A stretch of 64,000 nt of DNA from an uncultured Flavobacterium sp. (GCF_951805225.1 NZ_OX638201.1:310001-374000); one strand, 5' to 3'. Counted from the first letter of the stretch, positions 1 through 8,125 are shown. Notes: generated from the letters alone by a model not told the origin. Program-made: numbers and translations.

Positions 1-72
1 TTATCCCGTTTTTGAGTGGTAAAAACGCTTAAAATTTTCCTTAATTAACTTAGTTTTAAGATTAATACTTGA

Positions 73-103
73 CGAAACTATATATTATATTTTTATAAAA
101 CAA
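73..103 (-). promoter_or_regulatory. Leftward promoter for a gene beyond the left edge
   Basis: Read on the minus strand, TTG (101-103) is followed after 20 bp by TAGTTTCG (73-80). This fits the Bacteroidota -33/-7 arrangement with one mismatch to TAnnTTTG. Transcription would start near position 65 and leave the window. The same promoter precedes the kinase gene at 2629, so the unseen leftward gene is probably co-regulated with it. Confidence 0.55.
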
Positions 104-119
104 GAAAAAACATAAAAAA

Positions 120-156
120 TGTGCTCGAACACACGTAATTTATGTTCTCGAGCACA
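120..156. promoter_or_regulatory. Pair of LacI-type operators, copy A
   Basis: Two 14-bp near-palindromes, TGTGCTCGAACACA (120-133) and TGTTCTCGAGCACA (143-156), each differ by one base from the perfect palindrome TGTGCTCGAGCACA. Both have the central CG typical of LacI-family operators, and they are spaced 23 bp start to start (about two helical turns). The LacI gene at 1357-2397 is the obvious candidate binder. They sit upstream of the leftward promoter rather than over it. Confidence 0.8.
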
Positions 157-211
157 TAAAATTATGCAAAACGTTTTTTTTGACATAAAATCATGTGATT
201 TTTATAAAATA

Positions 212-240
212 TTTTGGAAATAAAAGCCCTTCTATATTTG
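212..240 (+). promoter_or_regulatory. Candidate promoter for the CBM9-like gene
   Basis: TTTTG at 212-216 is followed after 16 bp by TATATTTG at 233-240, a perfect match to the Bacteroidota -7 element. If used, it gives a leader of almost 290 nt ahead of the gene at 538. Confidence 0.4.
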
Positions 241-450
241 AGGTTATTTTATGTCAAATTGTTATTTAGATGAATTATAAATGTAGTTTGTGTAAAATCT
301 TGTGAAATTCGTAATGACGAGATTGGATTTGTAATAATTAAACAGGCTTTTCTTATGGATTTATTTAACAGAAAAATTGATTTTTGCTTATTTTATTTTA
401 TTAAAAAACAAGCTACTTTTTCATGAATTTTAAATTATATTAGTCCTTCT

Positions 451-491
451 GAAAATGTGCTGAAATGAAGAATGCTTTTTTGCACATTTTC
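451..491 (+). promoter_or_regulatory. Leader hairpin upstream of the CBM9-like gene
   Basis: GAAAATGTGC (451-460) and GCACATTTTC (482-491) form perfect 10-bp arms around a 21-nt loop, 46 nt before the GTG start at 538. It could be an operator or an RNA hairpin in the leader. No U-tract follows, so it is not a typical terminator. Confidence 0.45.
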
Positions 492-537
492 GATTTTTCG
501 GAAATTAAAAAATTAACAAAATTTAAGAGTCAAAATT

Positions 538-1182
538 GTGAAAGAATATCAGGTAGTTTTAATCGATAAAAATCAAAAAAGTTCTAATGAAATTTTAGAT
601 TCTGTGCTATGGAAAAAAGCAAATTGTCTAACTGATTTTTCTTCACCATGGAAAAATAATGCTGTTTCTAAAATAGAATTCAGAGCACTTTGGGATCTTG
701 AAAATTTCTATTTTAATTTTAGAGTTTTTGACACAGATATTTATTTCGATCAAAAAGACGATAGTTTTGATAGTATTGGAAATTCAGATAGAGTAGAACT
801 TTTCTTTCGCGCAAATGATTCTTTAAATCCGTATTACTGTCTTGAAATGGATACTGCGGCAAGATTAATGGATTTTGAAGCAAGACCAAACAAAGATTTC
901 GATTTTAACTGGAAATGGCCTAAAAAGGATATTGATGTAAAAGCTTCAAAAGATGAAACTTCATTTATTGTCGAAGGCCGAATTAGTATTCAATCTTTAG
1001 AAAATTTAAATCTGATTCAGAATAACATAATTGAAGCTGGAGTTTTTAGAGCAAAATTTTCTCTTGCCGAAAATCTACAATACGATGCAACCTGGACTTC
1101 TTGGGTAAATCCAAACACTGAAACGCCAAATTTTCATATCGCTTCTTCTTTCGGGAAATTTATTTTAAGCCCGCAGATTTGA
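538..1182 (+). CDS. Carbohydrate-binding family 9-like protein
   Basis: The 214-residue product resembles the CBM9-like/DUF1083 beta-sandwich proteins of Bacteroidota. Typical signs are the ALWDLENFYFNFRVFDTDIY strand region near residues 50-69, the acidic SDRVELFF segment, and a C-terminal WTSWVNPNTETPNFHIASSFG motif. There is no signal peptide or membrane segment, so as called it is cytoplasmic. Translation starts at a GTG; no in-frame ATG lies upstream and no strong ribosome site is visible. It sits between two copies of a LacI-operator module and next to the LacI gene, which suggests a role in the same sugar programme. Its ligand and enzymatic role, if any, cannot be read from the sequence. 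Confidence 0.75.
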   Translation: MKEYQVVLIDKNQKSSNEILDSVLWKKANCLTDFSSPWKNNAVSKIEFRALWDLENFYFNFRVFDTDIYFDQKDDSFDSIGNSDRVELFFRANDSLNPYYCLEMDTAARLMDFEARPNKDFDFNWKWPKKDIDVKASKDETSFIVEGRISIQSLENLNLIQNNIIEAGVFRAKFSLAENLQYDATWTSWVNPNTETPNFHIASSFGKFILSPQI

Positions 1183-1227
1183 CGGATTGAACGGATTTTC
1201 GCGGATTTTTATAATTAAAATTAATCT

Positions 1228-1251
1228 CGCAAAGTCGCAAAGACGCAAAGT
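1228..1251. repeat. 8-bp-period array (CGCAAAGN x3)
   Basis: Three consecutive octamers CGCAAAGT, CGCAAAGA, CGCAAAGT lie between the CBM9-like gene and lacI. This is one of several arrays in the window with the same 8-bp period. The adjacent GGCGCATAGCAGTGCGTC (1265-1282) is a short imperfect inverted repeat. Confidence 0.7.
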
Positions 1252-1356
1252 TTTTATCGTAGAGGCGCATAGCAGTGCGTCTTTGGTAGTAAAAGTTTTC
1301 TCGTAGAGTTACGAAAAAATAATCTGCCAAATCCACCAAATCCGTGGGCAAAACAG

Positions 1357-2397
1357 TTAAGAAACGTAAAACGTAGCATTCTCGACATTAATAATATCGA
1401 TAGGTAATAATATTGTTTCCGGAATATCTTTGCGGAATAAAAAATGCTCGACTAAAGTACTAACTCCAAGATAAGCTTGTCTTTTTTGATTTTGGTGAAT
1501 TAAAAAGTGAACCAATCCCTGATTTAGGAAGTTTACATTTTTTTCGACTAAATCGTAACCTATAATCGCAATTTTTTTGGTTTTTATCGAAGATAGGATA
1601 GAGGCGATTTGATAAGCTTTTGATGTTGTGATGAAGATTCCTTTCAAATTTGGATTCTCTTCTACAAAAGCTAAAAATTTAGTTTCAACATTTGGGTGTT
1701 TTAGTTTTAGCGTTGTCAGAGAAAAACCGTCAATCTTTTTTTCGTCGAAATAATTTCTAAAACCTTTTTCCTTTTCCTGCATGTGAACCGCATTTTTAAG
1801 GCTCTCGTCAATATGTATAATTGCAATTTGACCGTCAGTCAAAATCAGATTCATTAAACTTGCAGCAACGCGTCCGCTTTTGTATAAATCCTGTCCAACA
1901 AAACTTTTGATAGATTCGCCTTCGATTTGATTATTAAAAGTATTCACCATAATATTCAATTCGTCATATTGTTTTACGATTTCCAAAGTTTCTTTATGAA
2001 ATAATGGAGCGATTAAAACAGCATCAGGCGATTTCTTGATAATGTTGTCGTTTGTGCTTAAAAACGATTTAGTGCTTTCCGGATTAAAATAGTGCGTTTC
2101 GATAACCACACTATAAGCTTTAAACTCGGTTATTGCTTCCTGAATTCCGTTTACACAAGGAAGCCAGTAAGAATCAATTTCAGGATCCGGAAGTAAAACA
2201 CAAATTTTATAGACTTTTGTGCTTTTTAAATTTCGGGCAATTAAGTTGGGCTGATAATCAATAACGTTCAAAACTTCATTGATTTTTTCTAAAGCCGTTG
2301 GAGATACTTTTCCTCTATTGTGCAAAACGCGGTCAACAGTTCCTTTAGAAACTCCAGCCATTTTTGCTATATCCTTAATTGTGTACTTTTTATCCAT
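1357..2397 (-). CDS. LacI family transcriptional regulator
   Basis: The 346-residue protein begins with a LacI helix-turn-helix (YTIKDIAKMAGVSKGTVDRV, residues 5-24) and hinge region. A periplasmic-binding-protein-like effector domain follows (about residues 62-346: VYKICVLLPDPEIDSYWLPC onward). Length is normal for the family. It is divergent from the kinase gene at 2629, with two palindromic operators in the shared 231-bp region; the same operator pair recurs at 120-156. I infer it controls the flanking amino-sugar genes, sensing a sugar or sugar phosphate. The effector is unknown. Its own -7 element lies only a few bases before the start codon. Confidence 0.92.
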   Translation of the reverse strand: MDKKYTIKDIAKMAGVSKGTVDRVLHNRGKVSPTALEKINEVLNVIDYQPNLIARNLKSTKVYKICVLLPDPEIDSYWLPCVNGIQEAITEFKAYSVVIETHYFNPESTKSFLSTNDNIIKKSPDAVLIAPLFHKETLEIVKQYDELNIMVNTFNNQIEGESIKSFVGQDLYKSGRVAASLMNLILTDGQIAIIHIDESLKNAVHMQEKEKGFRNYFDEKKIDGFSLTTLKLKHPNVETKFLAFVEENPNLKGIFITTSKAYQIASILSSIKTKKIAIIGYDLVEKNVNFLNQGLVHFLIHQNQKRQAYLGVSTLVEHFLFRKDIPETILLPIDIINVENATFYVS

Positions 2398-2402
2398 ATG
2401 AG

Positions 2403-2410
2403 CAAATATA
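2403..2410 (-). promoter_or_regulatory. -7 element of the lacI gene (possible leaderless start)
   Basis: On the minus strand TATATTTG matches the TAnnTTTG consensus exactly. Transcription would begin about 5-8 nt downstream, at or next to the ATG at 2397, implying a leaderless or nearly leaderless mRNA. No clear -33 TTG is visible at the expected distance. Confidence 0.5.
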
Positions 2411-2456
2411 GAAACTTTGATTTAATTATTTAAAAAATTCTGTCAGAATTATTTAG

Positions 2457-2493
2457 TGTGCTCGAGAACATTTATTTAGTGTGTTCGAGCACA
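2457..2493. promoter_or_regulatory. Pair of LacI-type operators, copy B
   Basis: TGTGCTCGAGAACA (2457-2470) and TGTGTTCGAGCACA (2480-2493) are each one base away from the perfect palindrome TGTGCTCGAGCACA, and have the same 23-bp spacing as copy A. They lie between the divergent lacI and kinase promoters and upstream of the kinase -33 element. This position fits activation or looping as well as repression. Confidence 0.8.
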
Positions 2494-2508
2494 TTTTTTG
2501 TTTTTTTC

Positions 2509-2539
2509 TTGTTTTATAAAAATATAATATATAGTTTCG
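2509..2539 (+). promoter_or_regulatory. Promoter of the kinase operon
   Basis: TTG (2509-2511) and TAGTTTCG (2532-2539) are separated by 20 bp, a Bacteroidota-type promoter with one mismatch in the -7 element. It drives the GHMP kinase at 2629 with a leader of about 80 nt, and is the twin of the leftward promoter at 73-103. Confidence 0.55.
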
Positions 2540-2628
2540 TAGAATCAAAACCAGAAAATTAAAATAAATCGTTAACCAATTAATGTTGTAATAATCTGAT
2601 TTACAATATTTTATTATAGAATTGTCAA

Positions 2629-3714
2629 GTGAAAAAAATTACTTCATTAGCCCCGGGTCGGACATGTCTCTTTGGAGATCATCAAGATTATTTAGGATTG
2701 CCAGTTATCGCCTGTGCAATTGATAGAAATATAAAACTAACTGCTGAACAAAATGACACCAAAACATTTGTTCTCAATATGATTGATATTGGTGAACTTC
2801 GTGTCATTGATATCGACGCAACTTTTGATAAATTAAAGCCAAGAGATTATTTCGCTTCGTCATTGCGTGTTTTGCGCAGATATGGTTGTGTACCAAATGT
2901 AGGTTATAATATTACGATTACCGGAGATATTCCAATTAATTCAGGAACATCAAGTTCATCGGCATTATTAATGGCGTGGATTCAGTTTTTGATTTCTGCT
3001 TTTGGCGTAAATCAGGAAGTTACATCTGAGTTTATTTCGAAAGTTGGGTACGAATCGGAAGTTTTGGAACACGGAGAACCAGGCGGAATGATGGATCATT
3101 TTAGCATTGGCGTTGGAAATGTGGTGTACATTAATACCAAAGAACCTTTTTCGTTTAAAGTAATCAGAACAGATTTGAAAGGATTAATTACCGGAGTTTC
3201 TGGTGTTCCAAAAGAAACAATTGGTTTAATTGGCGAAATAAAAGGAAATGCATTAATGTCTATTGGAATTGTGAAGCAAAATTTTCCTGATTTTGATCTC
3301 AATACTTCTGAAATTGAAGATATTGACCGATACAGAAATTGTTTGCCGGATAGATTGATTCCGTTTTTTGAAGCAGCGCTAAAAAATTATCATTATACCA
3401 AAGAAGCTCTAAAAGAGTTCGAAAAACCAGTTTTAGACCTTAAAAAAATTGGAGATTTAATGAATCAGCATCACGAAGTTTTGCGAGATTTATTGAAAAT
3501 TACAGTTCCGCGAATTGATGATATGATCAATGCAGCTTTGCGTGCAGGCGCTTATGGTGCTAAAATTGTAGGTTCTGGCGGTGGCGGAAGTATTGTTGTA
3601 ATTGCCGATCCTAAAAAAGAAGATCAGGTAATTGAAGCGATTTTGAAAGCCGGAGCGCAGGAAGCTTATGCTGTGTCTGTAGATCCGGGCGTGAGAGTTA
3701 TTGAAAATATTTAA
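2629..3714 (+). CDS. Galactokinase-like GHMP sugar kinase
   Basis: The 361-residue protein has all three GHMP motifs. An N-terminal galactokinase-type signature GRTCLFGDHQDYLG spans residues 10-23. The ATP-binding loop PINSGTSSSSA is at 102-112, followed by GEPGGMMDHFSIG with the probable catalytic Asp. The glycine-rich motif GSGGGGS is at 315-321. It should phosphorylate a sugar at the anomeric hydroxyl, but the signature differs from the canonical GalK form GRxNLIGEHTDY, so galactose need not be the substrate. Translation starts at a GTG. It is followed after 15 bp by a sugar nucleotidyltransferase, implying a kinase/nucleotidyltransferase salvage pair. The setting with a GlcNAc-type transporter and NagB suggests a hexosamine or related sugar; this is inference. 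Confidence 0.85.
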   Translation: MKKITSLAPGRTCLFGDHQDYLGLPVIACAIDRNIKLTAEQNDTKTFVLNMIDIGELRVIDIDATFDKLKPRDYFASSLRVLRRYGCVPNVGYNITITGDIPINSGTSSSSALLMAWIQFLISAFGVNQEVTSEFISKVGYESEVLEHGEPGGMMDHFSIGVGNVVYINTKEPFSFKVIRTDLKGLITGVSGVPKETIGLIGEIKGNALMSIGIVKQNFPDFDLNTSEIEDIDRYRNCLPDRLIPFFEAALKNYHYTKEALKEFEKPVLDLKKIGDLMNQHHEVLRDLLKITVPRIDDMINAALRAGAYGAKIVGSGGGGSIVVIADPKKEDQVIEAILKAGAQEAYAVSVDPGVRVIENI

Positions 3715-3729
3715 ATTTAAAAAATAAGT

Positions 3730-4605
3730 ATGCACAACAATTTAATTATTCTTGCGGGTGGAGCATCTTCCCGTATGAAAAAAGAAGCCGTTCTTGATAA
3801 TTTATCACCAGAAGAAATCGCTCAGGCAAACGAAAGAAGTAAAGGTTTAATAGGCGTTGGCGGAAGCGGAAGACCATTATTGGATTATCTTTTATTGAAT
3901 GCCAAAAAAGCCGGATATAAAAACATCTACATTATTATTGGTGAACAAGGAGAACTTTTTAAAGAGTTTTACGGAAGCCAAAATGTCAACAATGATTTTC
4001 ACGGACTTAATATTTCATTTGCTGTACAATATATTCCCGAAGGTAGAGTAAAACCATTTGGTACTGCCGATGCTTTGTTTCAGGCGGTAGAACAATTTCC
4101 GGAGTTGAATTCGCAGCAATATTCGGTTTGCAACAGCGACAATTTATATTCGGCGAAAGCCTTATTGGCACTTAGAGAAACCGATAGTCCAAATGCTTTT
4201 ATAGCTTATGATCGTGATGCTTTGGAATTTCCTTCTGAGAGAATTTCGCGTTTTGCAATTGCCAAATTGGATAAAAACAATCAGTTATTAGATATTTTAG
4301 AAAAACCTTCGGCAGATGTTTTGAATGATTACAAAGACATTGAAGGCAAAATCAGAGTAAGTATGAATGCTTTTAAATTTAACGGAAGTACATTATATAC
4401 ACATCTCAAAAATTGTCCGGTTCATCCTGAAAGAGACGAAAAAGAATTGCCAACCGTACTTTTAAATTCGGTAAAAGAGAATCCAAATACAACTTTAGGA
4501 ATTCCGTTTTCAGAACACGTTCCGGATCTGACAGCAAAAGAAGATATTGCCGATGTAAAAGCGTATTTACAGCAATATTATCCGGTTTTAGACTGGGAAG
4601 AATAA
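3730..4605 (+). CDS. Sugar-phosphate nucleotidyltransferase
   Basis: The 291-residue protein has an NTP-transferase Rossmann core. The GGASSRM nucleotide-binding loop is at residues 10-16, and a PFGTADALFQAV segment and a VCNSDN metal-binding motif (normally xxxGD or NxD) follow. It most likely transfers a nucleotidyl group to a sugar 1-phosphate. It lies 15 bp downstream of the GHMP kinase in what must be one operon, so its substrate is probably that kinase's product. The insert KEAVLDNLSPEEIAQANERS after the first loop is longer than in RmlA or GalU. The nucleotide and the sugar cannot be assigned from sequence alone. Confidence 0.82.
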   Translation: MHNNLIILAGGASSRMKKEAVLDNLSPEEIAQANERSKGLIGVGGSGRPLLDYLLLNAKKAGYKNIYIIIGEQGELFKEFYGSQNVNNDFHGLNISFAVQYIPEGRVKPFGTADALFQAVEQFPELNSQQYSVCNSDNLYSAKALLALRETDSPNAFIAYDRDALEFPSERISRFAIAKLDKNNQLLDILEKPSADVLNDYKDIEGKIRVSMNAFKFNGSTLYTHLKNCPVHPERDEKELPTVLLNSVKENPNTTLGIPFSEHVPDLTAKEDIADVKAYLQQYYPVLDWEE

Positions 4606-4715
4606 AAAAAAATTAACAAAAATTTGATATCTAATTTACCGGTAAGTACAACTTATTAGACTACTTTTGTTTTAAAATTGCAAAAAAAATGCATTAAAAT
4701 GTGTTTTAATTGCAA

Positions 4716-4723
4716 TATATTTG
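4716..4723 (+). promoter_or_regulatory. -7 element of the transporter-nagB operon
   Basis: TATATTTG matches the -7 consensus and lies 66 bp before the transporter start. Three copies of the palindromic hexamer TTGCAA surround it (4678-4683, 4710-4715, 4721-4726), which may mark a second regulator's site. The typical LacI operators are not present here. Confidence 0.5.
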
Positions 4724-4789
4724 CAAAAGAGTTGATGCTATTTTAGATTGAGAAAACCACTAATCTATTAACAATCAACCAAAATTATT

Positions 4790-6163
4790 ATGTCAAACAT
4801 TGAAAGTGCATTACATATAGACAAGAGGAGTACTATTATTCCGATGATAATCTTAACTGCATTATTTTTTATTCTGGGTTTTGTAACCTGGTTAAACGGA
4901 CCATTAATTCCATTTTTTCAATTGGCATGTGAGTTGACCTCTTCTCAGGCTTATTTTGTAACTTTTGCTTTTTACATCGCATATTTTGTAATGGCAATTC
5001 CGTCATCTTGGGTGATTGAAAAAGTTGGATATAAAAATGGTATTTCTTTAGGATTATTAATCATTGCAGCCGGAGCATTTATGTTTTATCCAGCAGCAGA
5101 AAGCAGAACTTTTTTATTGTTTTTAATTGCATTATTTGTAATGGGAACAGGTTTGGCAATTTTGCAGACAGCATCAAATCCTTATGTAGTCGTTATAGGT
5201 CCAAGAGAAAGCGCAGCAGCCAGAATTAGTGTTTTGGGAATTGCCAATAAATTAGCAGGATTTGTAGCACCACTGATATTAACAGCTTTGGTTTTGTCTA
5301 ATATGCAAGAGTTTACAGCCGATAAAATTGCTTTATTGGATTCAGTTTCAAAAACAAATGCTTTAAATTCTCTTGCATTACAATTGCAAAGACCTTATCT
5401 TTATATGGGATTGATTATCATGGTTTTGGCTTTATTAGTAAAGCTTTCGCCATTGCCGGAAATCGATTTGGATGAAGACGGAAATGTAACGCATTTAAGT
5501 ATTTTTAAGCAAATTAGAAATGCATTCAGACGTCCGCAATTGGTTTTAGGCGTAATCACTTTAATGCTTTATTTGGCTGCCGAAGTTTTAGCCGGAGATT
5601 CTATTGGAGGTTTCGGAAAAGAACTGGGAGTTTATGGAACAGAAGGGAATTTTTATTTAAAGTTAACTTCCTTTACAATGTCGGCAATGGTTGTGGGTTA
5701 TATATTAGGAATCACATTAATACCTAAATATGTATCGCAAGTTACAGCCTTGAAGGCATCAGGAGTTTTAGGATTGATTTTAGTATTAGCAATAGTTTTG
5801 ATTTCGCCAAAAATAATGATTCAGTTGCCTGGAATTCCAAATCTGCCAATTGTAATTCTTTTAGTAGCATTACTTGGTTTGGCAAATGCACTTTGCTGGC
5901 CCGCAATTTGGCCAATGGCATTAGAAGATTTAGGAGGTTATACTAAAATTGGAAGCGCAATTTTGATCATGGGAATCATTGGAGGAGCAATTTTTCCTTT
6001 GTTTTACGGAATGATCACAGAAAATATAAATGCATCAAATATCGCAAACGGAACCGCAGAAATTTCAAAAAGCGGAAATCAGATTGCCTATTTAATGCTG
6101 TTACCATCTTATTTAATGATTCTTTTTTATGCTGTGAAAGGTCATAAATACAGAAGTTGGTAG
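4790..6163 (+). CDS. nagP: FHS-type sugar MFS transporter (NagP-like)
   Basis: The 457-residue protein has about 12 predicted membrane segments and belongs to the fucose-galactose-glucose:H+ symporter (FucP/NagP) branch of MFS. It opens with the typical FILGFVTWLNGPLIPFFQ and has the TGLAILQTASNPYVVVIGP segment of this branch. It should import a free sugar across the inner membrane by proton symport. Its position 33 bp ahead of a NagB deaminase gene argues for N-acetylglucosamine or a related hexosamine. The nagP symbol is by analogy with GlcNAc permeases of this family and the context, not by direct proof of substrate. Confidence 0.8.
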   Translation: MSNIESALHIDKRSTIIPMIILTALFFILGFVTWLNGPLIPFFQLACELTSSQAYFVTFAFYIAYFVMAIPSSWVIEKVGYKNGISLGLLIIAAGAFMFYPAAESRTFLLFLIALFVMGTGLAILQTASNPYVVVIGPRESAAARISVLGIANKLAGFVAPLILTALVLSNMQEFTADKIALLDSVSKTNALNSLALQLQRPYLYMGLIIMVLALLVKLSPLPEIDLDEDGNVTHLSIFKQIRNAFRRPQLVLGVITLMLYLAAEVLAGDSIGGFGKELGVYGTEGNFYLKLTSFTMSAMVVGYILGITLIPKYVSQVTALKASGVLGLILVLAIVLISPKIMIQLPGIPNLPIVILLVALLGLANALCWPAIWPMALEDLGGYTKIGSAILIMGIIGGAIFPLFYGMITENINASNIANGTAEISKSGNQIAYLMLLPSYLMILFYAVKGHKYRSW

Positions 6164-6196
6164 ATTTAACGACAGAAATTAAAAATAGACTATATC

Positions 6197-8125
6197 ATGT
6201 TAAAAAGTAAAATCGACAAAGCAACGGGGTTCGAGAAACGATTCGAAAACATCAATACAGTTGTTTTTGAAAATTCAAATGATGCTTCAAAAGCAGTTGC
6301 TCAAGAAATTGCAGCTTTAATTCAATCCAAACAAAAAGAAAACAAGCCTTGTATATTAGGTCTTGCAACAGGTTCTTCTCCAAAAGGATTATATGCAGAA
6401 TTAGTACGTTTGCATAAAGAAGAAGGTTTAAGTTTTAAGAATGTAATTAGTTTTAACTTGGATGAATATTATCCAATGGAGCCAAATTCTATCAACAGTT
6501 ACGTTCGTTTTATGAAAGAATTGTTGTTTGATCATGTCGATATTTTACCTGAAAATGCTCATGTTCCGGACGGACTTTTGACAAAAGAACAAATCGCTGA
6601 TTATTGCCACGAATATGAAGCTAAAATCGAAGCTTTGGGCGGAATCGATCTTCAGATTCTAGGAATTGGTGGTAACGGACATATTGGTTTTAATGAGTCA
6701 GGATCGTTACAAAATTCAAAAACTCGTTTGGTTGCATTAGATCATATTACGAGAGTTGCGGCAAGTAAAGATTTCTTCGGATTAAGCAATACGCCAAGAA
6801 CAGCAATCACGCTTGGGGTGAAAAAAATCATGGAAGCCAAACAAGTTATTTTATTGGCTTGGGGAGAAGGAAAAGCGAATATTGTAAAAAAATCAGTCGA
6901 AGATGAAGTTACGAATCGTGTACCAGCTTCATTTTTGCAAGAACATAATAATGCTGTTTTTATTTTAGATAAAGAAGCATCTTCAAAACTAACAAGAATC
7001 AACAAACCTTGGTTGGTGGAAAAAGTAGTTTGGACAGATAAACTCACTCGTAAAGCAGTTTTAGGATTGGCGCTTCAGCTTAAAAAACCAATTTTAATGC
7101 TTACAGATGCAGATTATATCGAACACGGAATGAGTGATTTATTGGCTGATTCAGGTCCTGCATACGACATCAACATTAAAATTTTCAATAAATTACAAAA
7201 TACAATTACAGGTTGGCCAGGTGGAAAACCAAATTCAGATGATACAAATCGTCCTGAAAGAGCAGAACCTGCAAGAAAACGTGTATTGATTTTTAGCCCA
7301 CATCCTGATGATGATATCATTAGTATGGGAGGAACTTTTATGCGTTTGCAAGAGCAAGGACATGAAGTGCACGTTGCATATCAAACTTCTGGAAACATCG
7401 CTGTAGCGGATGATGAAGCGTTGCGTTTTGCAAGATTCGTAATTGATTACAATGAAAAATTTGGAATCAAAAGTGCTGAAGCAGATGATATTTACCAAAA
7501 GGCAGCTACTTTTTTAACGAATAAGAAGAATAGTGAAATTGATATTCCTGAAGTACGTTACATCAAAGGATTAATCAGAAAAGGGGAGGCGAGAGCAACA
7601 AGTCATTTTGTTGGTTTGACAGATGATCAGATTCATTTTATGGAATTACCTTTCTATGAAACCGGAACTATTGAGAAAAAACCAATTGGACAAGAAGACA
7701 TTCAATTGACAATGGATTTAATCGAAAAAATTAAACCACATCAAATATATGCTGCAGGAGATTTAGCAGATCCACACGGAACTCATAAAGTTTGTCTTGA
7801 CGCTATTTTTGAAGCTGTAAAAGCACTTAAACCAAAATCATTCATGGATGATTGCTGGTTATGGTTGTACCGCGGAGCTTGGCAGGAATGGGGAATTGAC
7901 GAAGTCGAAATGGCTGTACCAATGAGCCCTGATCAGGTTTTGGCAAAACGTCACGGAATCTTCAAGCACCAATCTCAAAAAGACGGCGTTGTTTTTCAAG
8001 GAACAGATGCAAGAGAATTTTGGCAAAGAGCCGAAGACAGAAATGCTGAAACTGCTGCTTTGTACCAACAATTAGGTTTAGCGACATATGCTGCAATGGA
8101 AGCTTTCGTGAGATGGCATTACTAA
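6197..8125 (+). CDS. nagB: Glucosamine-6-phosphate deaminase with LmbE-like C-terminal domain
   Basis: The 642-residue protein is a fusion. The N-terminal half (about 15-275) is NagB: LATGSSPKGLYAEL phosphate loop, FNLDEYYPM with the catalytic Asp, and GGNGHIGFNE (about residues 157-166) with the active-site His and Glu. It converts glucosamine 6-phosphate to fructose 6-phosphate and ammonia. The C-terminal half has a LmbE/PIG-L motif, HPDDD at 369-373, and a later DPHGTHK metal-site candidate, as in zinc-dependent N-deacetylases. This two-domain form is known in Bacteroidota. No separate NagA deacetylase or NagK kinase lies in the window. It ends inside an 8-bp repeat array that supplies the stop codon. 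Confidence 0.93.
   Translation: MLKSKIDKATGFEKRFENINTVVFENSNDASKAVAQEIAALIQSKQKENKPCILGLATGSSPKGLYAELVRLHKEEGLSFKNVISFNLDEYYPMEPNSINSYVRFMKELLFDHVDILPENAHVPDGLLTKEQIADYCHEYEAKIEALGGIDLQILGIGGNGHIGFNESGSLQNSKTRLVALDHITRVAASKDFFGLSNTPRTAITLGVKKIMEAKQVILLAWGEGKANIVKKSVEDEVTNRVPASFLQEHNNAVFILDKEASSKLTRINKPWLVEKVVWTDKLTRKAVLGLALQLKKPILMLTDADYIEHGMSDLLADSGPAYDINIKIFNKLQNTITGWPGGKPNSDDTNRPERAEPARKRVLIFSPHPDDDIISMGGTFMRLQEQGHEVHVAYQTSGNIAVADDEALRFARFVIDYNEKFGIKSAEADDIYQKAATFLTNKKNSEIDIPEVRYIKGLIRKGEARATSHFVGLTDDQIHFMELPFYETGTIEKKPIGQEDIQLTMDLIEKIKPHQIYAAGDLADPHGTHKVCLDAIFEAVKALKPKSFMDDCWLWLYRGAWQEWGIDEVEMAVPMSPDQVLAKRHGIFKHQSQKDGVVFQGTDAREFWQRAEDRNAETAALYQQLGLATYAAMEAFVRWHY

Larger units (their letters stand above)
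72..157. repeat. Inverted repeat copy A (promoter/operator module)
   Basis: This 86-bp segment is nearly identical to the reverse complement of 2456-2540, with only a few substitutions and a short indel. It contains a leftward promoter and two operators in the same arrangement as the second copy. It lies between the left edge and the CBM9-like gene at 538. The remainder of 1-537 has no convincing gene; it holds a rightward promoter candidate and a hairpin, listed separately. Confidence 0.9.
2456..2540. repeat. Inverted repeat copy B (promoter/operator module)
   Basis: This is the reverse complement of 72-157 with few differences. It lies between lacI and the kinase gene and contains the operator pair and the kinase promoter. 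The duplication brings two separate transcription units under one control module. Confidence 0.9.

Noticed and set aside
241..537. Short plus-strand frames (for example 24 codons from about 356) before the CBM9-like gene
   Set aside because: They are short, AT-driven and lack a promoter, start context or homology.
1160..1351. 63-codon minus-strand frame between the CBM9-like gene and lacI
   Set aside because: It runs over the 8-bp array and the end of the CBM9-like gene, has no promoter or homology, and its composition follows the repeats.
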